From the NCBI GenBank assembly GCA_034698045.1, contig JAQGAU010000728.1:1-24510 (forward strand): a DNA stretch of 24,510 nt, written 5' to 3'. A program made the translations under genes and the position numbers. This stretch comes from Paramacrobiotus richtersi (lineage: Eukaryota > Tardigrada > Eutardigrada > Parachela > Macrobiotidae). The notes under the pieces were generated by a model. The model ran no database searches and was not told the origin of the DNA. It worked only from the letters and a program-made list of their open reading frames with translations. Below, piece after piece: positions 19,849-24,510 of this stretch (position 1 is its first letter; the number at the start of each line of letters is the position of its first letter).

Positions 19849-21022
19849 ATGCCTGACGATGAATCTGGACTGATCTTTCGCGGCCGAGTCCATCGAGATG
19901 AGGCAGTGTCTGTCCGAGGAGGCGATGGCTTGTTCCACTACGGATGGTTTATTCGTCAGGAAGAGAACGGATTATTGATCGATTTCCACCACGAGCCAGA
20001 TCGGATGCGCATCATGCCTTTCGGCCGAGTATTCCGTTCCAAAGGTGTATTCAGCTACTACGAATGAGAAGTATAATCGCAGAATCGACACCGCCCTGAT
20101 TGAGAATGATCATGTGGAGGTACTGTTGCAGTCCCGCTTCGACGAGCCGTGGAAGTGGCATCCAGGAACCCTACTCGCAGCTGATTTTCAGAAGGGACGT
20201 TTTGGTCATGTGAGCGTGTCATTGCCGAGCGACCGGACAGCTGTGTTGATCGTTCCAGGCCAACAAATTCGAGGACCATCAGACGACTCAGAATTGGAGC
20301 GCCTGCGGATCAACAGCACAGATCCGGTGAACTTGCTCGTGCATTATCCCCTACCACTGGACTTCCGCATGAACCATTTACCGAAAACTCTTTTAGCGGA
20401 GATTTATGACTGCTCAGTAAAGGACCAGCAGACCAGGATGCGCCGTGTGTGCTCGCTGTGGAATGACATTATAGTGGCGACCGCCGGTTCGATTGTGAAT
20501 CTAACAGAATGCAAGTACCATGAACCTCCGTACTGGCATAGTCTGTGGAGCCCTAAGACAAAGATCATTGTCGTTGGCAACAAAAGAGTTTATTATCACT
20601 TTGCATCACATCTAGAAACCATTAGGAATCTAGCAAACCTTATCAAGCGAGCAATGGATGTATACGGATATCCTCGGCTCCTCGGCATTGGGCTGTGCGG
20701 AGTTAGTGTACTTGAGGAATTAGATTCTCGCCGTTTCTGCGAAGCGTTCGGAAGCCTAAGGGATGCACTGTTTTCCTTTGGGCCAGCGTGCCGTTTTATC
20801 AAATTGCTCCACCCTTGGCTCGGATGTTACGATTCGAACAAGTGTCAATTGCAGTATGAATTGAAGGTATTTAACAAGTGGATGGACGCGAGCGAAATAG
20901 GTGTTTTTGACCGATTCTTTACATCGTTTTTCGCCAAATACTACACTGATACCAAAGATGAGATACAGGAGGCTTGGATCCGCGGACAGATTGCAGATTC
21001 CACGAAGATATGCAACAGAAGG
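19849..21022 (+). CDS. FMRP-like tandem Tudor (Agenet-like) plus F-box module 1, with one frame break
   Basis: The frame opens at ATG 19849 (ATTACCATGC) after an in-frame TAG at 19822. It encodes a first Tudor-like unit, AVSVRGGDGLFHYGWF ... IDFHHEPDRMRIMPFGRVF, then meets TGA at 20065. The homology resumes one frame later (HVEVLLQSRFDEPWKWHPG) and stays open to 21022. The two units match the FMRP/FXR tandem Tudor pattern, VxVRGxxGxxYxA ... PF followed by VEVxxR ... PWxWxxA ... LR. An F-box-like segment follows at about 20370-20490: HLPKTLLAEIYDCSVKDQQT then RMRRVCSLWNDII. F-box proteins usually link substrates to SCF ubiquitin ligases; Tudor domains bind methylated residues. The C-terminal part is unrecognised. 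The module ends at AGG|GTAAGG, 22 residues after DEIQ, where module 2 also has its donor. No tiny intron repairs the frame break at ~20045-20067, so it is a frameshift or an assembly indel. Confidence 0.6.
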
Positions 21023-21063
21023 GTAAGGTTACGAGCAGTGGAAAATAACTCGTTTTTGGTCAG
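21023..21063 (+). other. possible 41-nt intron joining the two Tudor/F-box modules
   Basis: Module 1 is open up to a GTAAGG donor at 21023. An acceptor, TTTTTGGTCAG, ends at 21063 and the next base begins a phase-0 frame that runs straight into module 2. The intron would be short (the shortest other intron seen here is 54 nt). Without this splice, module 2 has no convincing upstream promoter or start within about 60 bases. Confidence 0.4.
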
Positions 21064-22465
21064 AGTACTGTTCTCCATAAGCGTTCTTTGCAAGCCGTCC
21101 ATGCCCTGGTCACTGATCGTCCGGTGGCCGTGAATGTGAAACACTCGGGAATGCCGTTCGCTTCTTCTGTGGACATCCCCAGTGCTGTTTCCGTTCGCGG
21201 AGAGGATGGGCTGCTGCACTATGCACGCGTAGTTGCAAAAGATAACAATGGCCTGTTTCTCGACTTTCGCAACGCAAAACCGTTCACTTTCGTACCATTT
21301 GGCAGTATCTACTACTGTCCGTCCAACTTCGATAACTATCTGCCGGCTTATCCCGTCGAAGTGCTGCTGCGACTGGAACCTCACGCGCCATGGAAGTGGT
21401 ACCCGGCACAGTACATTTATTCATTCCCCGGGGATCGTGTCGGCGTTTTCACACATGTATTTGTCAGAGCATCTGTAACGAACGGCGCCACCATCACAGC
21501 GATTGTTCCTCCGAAGCAACTTCGTTCCCGCTGTACTGCAGCGGAACTGGAGAACCACCTGTTGACAAATGGAGATGGTGTTCATGCTGAAGTGCACCGC
21601 CGGCTGGACTGGGAGATGAAAATTAACGATCTGTCGTTGGTTGTGCTAGGACAGGTGTTGGACTGCCTCGAGACTCAAAAATTTTTCAAGATGCGAGCGG
21701 TGTGCAAAGTATGGGATCAGATCGCTAGCACTGCCACGCTTAATAACATTCACTTGAGGGATGACGCGCACAACAGTGTGGCCTGTCTTGGCAATGTGTG
21801 GAGCAACAGAGGTTACCACGGTAATAATCAACAGCATGAAAGAAGATCTCTTGTCCGTCTGGTATCTCCTGAGTCGTTATGTTGGCCTGAACGGATGCGT
21901 TCCGTTGAAGAGATTGGTGCTCCAAGGATCCAATGACCTGCCAGTCAGCTACACACACGGCGGCGGTTTTAGCGTTGATCTGTCACTTTTGCAGTCTGTT
22001 TGTGAGAGCTGGTTCTTTCATAAAGCTAAAGTTAACCTCCGGACAAAGTTTGATAACCATAATCCCGAAGGCCACGAAAGGAACGTAGAACTCCTGTCTG
22101 GACGGATTGATCTGACCAAAAGGGAATGTGCGACTTCGTTTTGCACAATGATTGGTGAAAATGTGAAGAGGTACTGGAGGAGATTCAGTCGTACGTTTCG
22201 CAGCCATCCCGTTCGCTTGAAAGTGTGGATTATGTGCTAGAGGTAAGCAGATAATTCAATAGATTACAGGTTCCGTGTTTACTAACTACTCGTCCATTTT
22301 CATTTGTAGCTTCTCAACAATGTGGATACCGCGATGTATGGGACCGCTGATGACCGTCACCAGCAGTCGTCCGTTAGATATCTTATTGCCGTACAACCGG
22401 AAAAGTTAAGCGGACTTGCTGTAGCCGCAGTTGCACATGCAATCCAACGTTTCAGTGAGGGATGA
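21064..22465 (+). CDS. FMRP-like tandem Tudor (Agenet-like) plus F-box module 2, with two frame breaks and a final exon
   Basis: A paralog of module 1 in the same order. Tudor-like unit 1 is AVSVRGEDGLLHYARV ... FVPFGSIYY, unit 2 PVEVLLRLEPHAPWKWYPAQ ... PPKQLR, and the F-box-like segment LVVLGQVLDCLETQKFF then KMRAVCKVWDQIA at about 21630-21730. Frame 1 is followed to about 21800. The homology then continues in frame 2 (TTVIINSMKEDLLSVWYLL onward) and returns to frame 1 near 22165 (VLEEIQSYVSQPSRSLES). The two shifts compensate. A clear intron at 22243-22309 follows (GTAAGC, TACTAAC branch site, TTTGTAG). A last 51-codon exon ends at TGA 22465 with LAVAAVAHAIQRFSEG. If not spliced to module 1, the first ATG in frame is at 21151. 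The linkage, the lost last exon of module 1 and the frame breaks suggest either a decaying duplicated gene or base errors in the assembly. Confidence 0.6.
22243..22309 (+). other. 67-nt intron of Tudor/F-box module 2
   Basis: GAG|GTAAGC donor, perfect TACTAAC branch point at about 22280 and CATTTGTAG acceptor. Splicing joins phase-0 codons and gives a 51-residue C-terminal exon beginning LLNNVDTAMYG. It is the best-formed intron on the plus strand of the window. Confidence 0.75.
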
Positions 22466-22775
22466 GGCAGTGTGGCGGTTTCTTCAACTTACTAGAGTTC
22501 GCTTTAGTCCAGACTGTTTTCAGTTATGCTCACCACGTTACCAGTACTTATATAGAACTTTTTTCTTTCTGCATTTTTCTCGGTTTGGCCAGTGATTAGT
22601 GATTTTTTGCAATGTTTGATGTTCTGCACGTGTGACTGGTTAGTGTTTCCCGGTCGTTTGCATTTCGGATTCTCACAGTAATTTTGATGTTTTCGGGGAG
22701 AGAGGATTATACTGGTTTTCTCAGGTAATTCGGTTATGACATCAATCTTTCGTTGTGATGAATTTGCAGTTCCCT

Positions 22776-22781
22776 AATAAA
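22776..22781 (+). terminator. polyadenylation signal AATAAA
   Basis: First canonical hexamer after the TGA at 22465, about 310 bases downstream. A second AATAAA lies at 22941. Which one is used cannot be told from sequence. Confidence 0.35.
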
Positions 22782-23940
22782 TGAAGTTTATGTAACGCGG
22801 TTTCTACTTCCGGTGTGCAGCTGAGGGGCATTGAAACTAAATGTCTGCTACTGTACGGTACGGTGTACCAGTTGTGATGCAAAAATGGACGCTGCTGCCT
22901 AGCGTAATCTGATGTGGGGATAGAATGCGTAAGGTTAATTAATAAAACAGCTGCCAATCAGTTCAGAGTCTGTATACTTTCTTACAGCTAATTAACAACC
23001 CAACTTGTAAGCTCCTGTATTTCATCGTCTATGTTTGCTTAACTGGATGAATGTAGCACTGTTTCCGTTGTGCAGCTTGTGCGAATTTAACAGAATAGTG
23101 CACGTAACACGCTGTACAATATTTTTCGTTTTGCTTTTGTTGTAAGAGAAGTGGCACTTCTATGTATGGTAGCTACTGTATGTACAAGTATTGCGTAACA
23201 AAACAAAAACTACAAGAAGGGCACATCAGTCAGCTGAAAAATGGAGTACTATATGTTAAACCACTTCAACAATGTTACCGCATAATGAATGCGCACATAT
23301 TGTCTATCATTTTATACAAACTGGGTAAACTAAAGTCATCGCTGTCAAAAGAGTTTTCAGATAAGCCATCATCACGCAGGCGATCACGCAGCTTCTACAA
23401 TATCAAATAACGTACTAGCACACCTACGCTGTTCTGCTTTACCCAAACTTTCATATCGCGGTACTCGATCTCTTTTCTGTCATTATCATCAATATCATGT
23501 GCCGAACGAAACATCTTTTGTTTTGCGATTAACTTGATTAACTTGATTAACGAAGAGCTTGATTAACGCTGTTTTACATCTCATTACCGTGAAAACAGTG
23601 CAGAAACATTCGCTACATATAGCCTCAGAAAAATTTTGTTGCTTTTTCAATGTGAAGACTGTAGATCAAGCGCATTAGTAAAAATGCACGAGCGAGAGAC
23701 TGGCAATCAGTTGTTGCTTTTGCATGAACTGATAGACTTACGTTAACCAGAAAGGTCAGCCTGACCAACACATGTAAATTAACTGCGAAACGTGAACGCA
23801 GATATTGATAAAAGCATCCTCTATCACGTAAAGCTAAACAGAGCAATGCACACTTTCTAGCTTGCCGAGCATCTGCTTAAGCAGTAGATTTCCTCCTGAC
23901 GAAAATGCACAGACTGACCCCTTCGATCAGCTCTATCCAG

Positions 23941-24011
23941 TGCATACTGTGGACAAACAGCGTATGCTATAACCGTAAACGACTATCTACGTACTATGTG
24001 CAGCAAGAATT
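23941..24011 (+). repeat. dispersed repeat, copy 2
   Basis: Starts TGCATACTGTGGACAAACAG and ends TGCAGCAAGAATT. It matches 18313-18379 in the same orientation with a handful of differences. It has no terminal inverted repeats or coding content that I can see, so it may be the residue of a non-autonomous element. Confidence 0.8.
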
Positions 24012-24510
24012 ATGTGACTTTCGTAGTATTTCAAGTGGGTTTGTAACCTGGTGTTGATTGTTGTCTTAGTGATAATATTTAGTATTGTAACCGAGGCGCC
24101 ATTCACGCATTTCGTATTATTTGGGAATGGGAAAAATTACTGTGCTCCTTGAACAGAGGTGGTCGAGCATTAAAGTCAAACGGTAGGGTAAGGTCGAATA
24201 CGGTACGATACCTTGCTAGAAAAGTTTCGCTGAGTTTAAAGAGTTCACTTCATGTAATTTGACGAAGTCTAAACTGGAATTTTCAACATGTGTTAACCGC
24301 TTGCATTTTTTGCTAATAATCCGGAATTAGCAACCTCAGTAAGAGTCTGCCTGCATCCATAGTACTGTATTAGCACAGATTTGTATGTTTATTGTTTACA
24401 CTGAACATAATCAGTTGTAATGTGTTTACTAGTGATTTAGTTCCAACTAGTTTGCTGAAATATACATACAACAAAACTTTGGTGTGGATACAGTGAAGCT
24501 TGAGTTTTTA

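Larger units (their letters stand above)
22466..24510. other. 3' flank of the Tudor/F-box locus, no further gene
   Basis: Only short open frames are present. An 82-codon ATG frame at 23162-23410 has no recognised content. CTTGATTAA recurs four times at 23525-23570, three of them in a 10-base period. The second copy of the dispersed repeat is at 23941-24011. Confidence 0.4.

Noticed and set aside
20045-20082. A 38-nt intron (GTGTAT..CGCAG) to repair the break in Tudor/F-box module 1
   Set aside because: The resulting phase runs into a TGA within a few codons, so it does not restore the frame.
23625-23846. 73-codon minus-strand frame with a signal-like stretch
   Set aside because: Starts at TTG rather than ATG, and the hydrophobic part is internal; likely chance.
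1-24510. tRNA, rRNA, CRISPR or bacterial-type operon features
   Set aside because: None recognised; the introns and gene types are eukaryotic.

Overview
This is a eukaryotic, animal nuclear window. Coding sequence is broken by GT-AG introns and lies in AT-rich non-coding DNA. I see no operons, bacterial promoters, CRISPR arrays or RNA genes. An allatostatin-C-type neuropeptide precursor, a SUMO gene and a TRIP12-like HECT sequence point to an invertebrate metazoan, most likely an ecdysozoan. A compact, intron-rich genome such as a tardigrade fits, but that is a guess; nothing here fixes the phylum.

Layout. (1) About 135-598, minus: a decayed TRIP12/Ufd4-type HECT ubiquitin-ligase fragment, followed by a ~95-bp tandem repeat at 683-957. 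(2) 1380-2641, minus: a three-exon gene for a Pro/Ser/Lys-rich coiled-coil protein with an SxIP motif. (3) 3442-8945, minus: a ten-exon gene for a protein with an N-myristoylation-type start and a C-terminal AMPK-beta-type carbohydrate-binding module. Its first coding intron holds a 24-bp minisatellite and a 90-bp duplication. (4) 8946-12042: no gene I can support. (5) 12043-13228, minus: a complete four-exon SUMO gene that ends exactly at Gly-Gly. (6) 14211-15325, minus: a two-exon allatostatin-C-like precursor. (7) 17608-17841, minus: a small secreted protein. (8) 19849-22465, plus: two head-to-tail modules, each a FMRP-like tandem Tudor (Agenet-like) region followed by an F-box. They carry frame breaks and are probably one transcript or a decaying locus. 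It lies between two direct copies of a ~68-bp dispersed repeat. (9) 22466-24510: no gene seen.

The genes do not form a pathway. Ubiquitin-type biology recurs (HECT fragment, SUMO, F-box), but I read that as coincidence. The most novel item is the duplicated tandem Tudor plus F-box architecture. Next come the SUMO gene that needs no C-terminal maturation, the amidation-competent NPISCF peptide, and the AMPK-beta-type module without the usual C-terminal kinase-complex domain. All exon structures were assembled by hand from reading frames and splice signals, with no transcript data.
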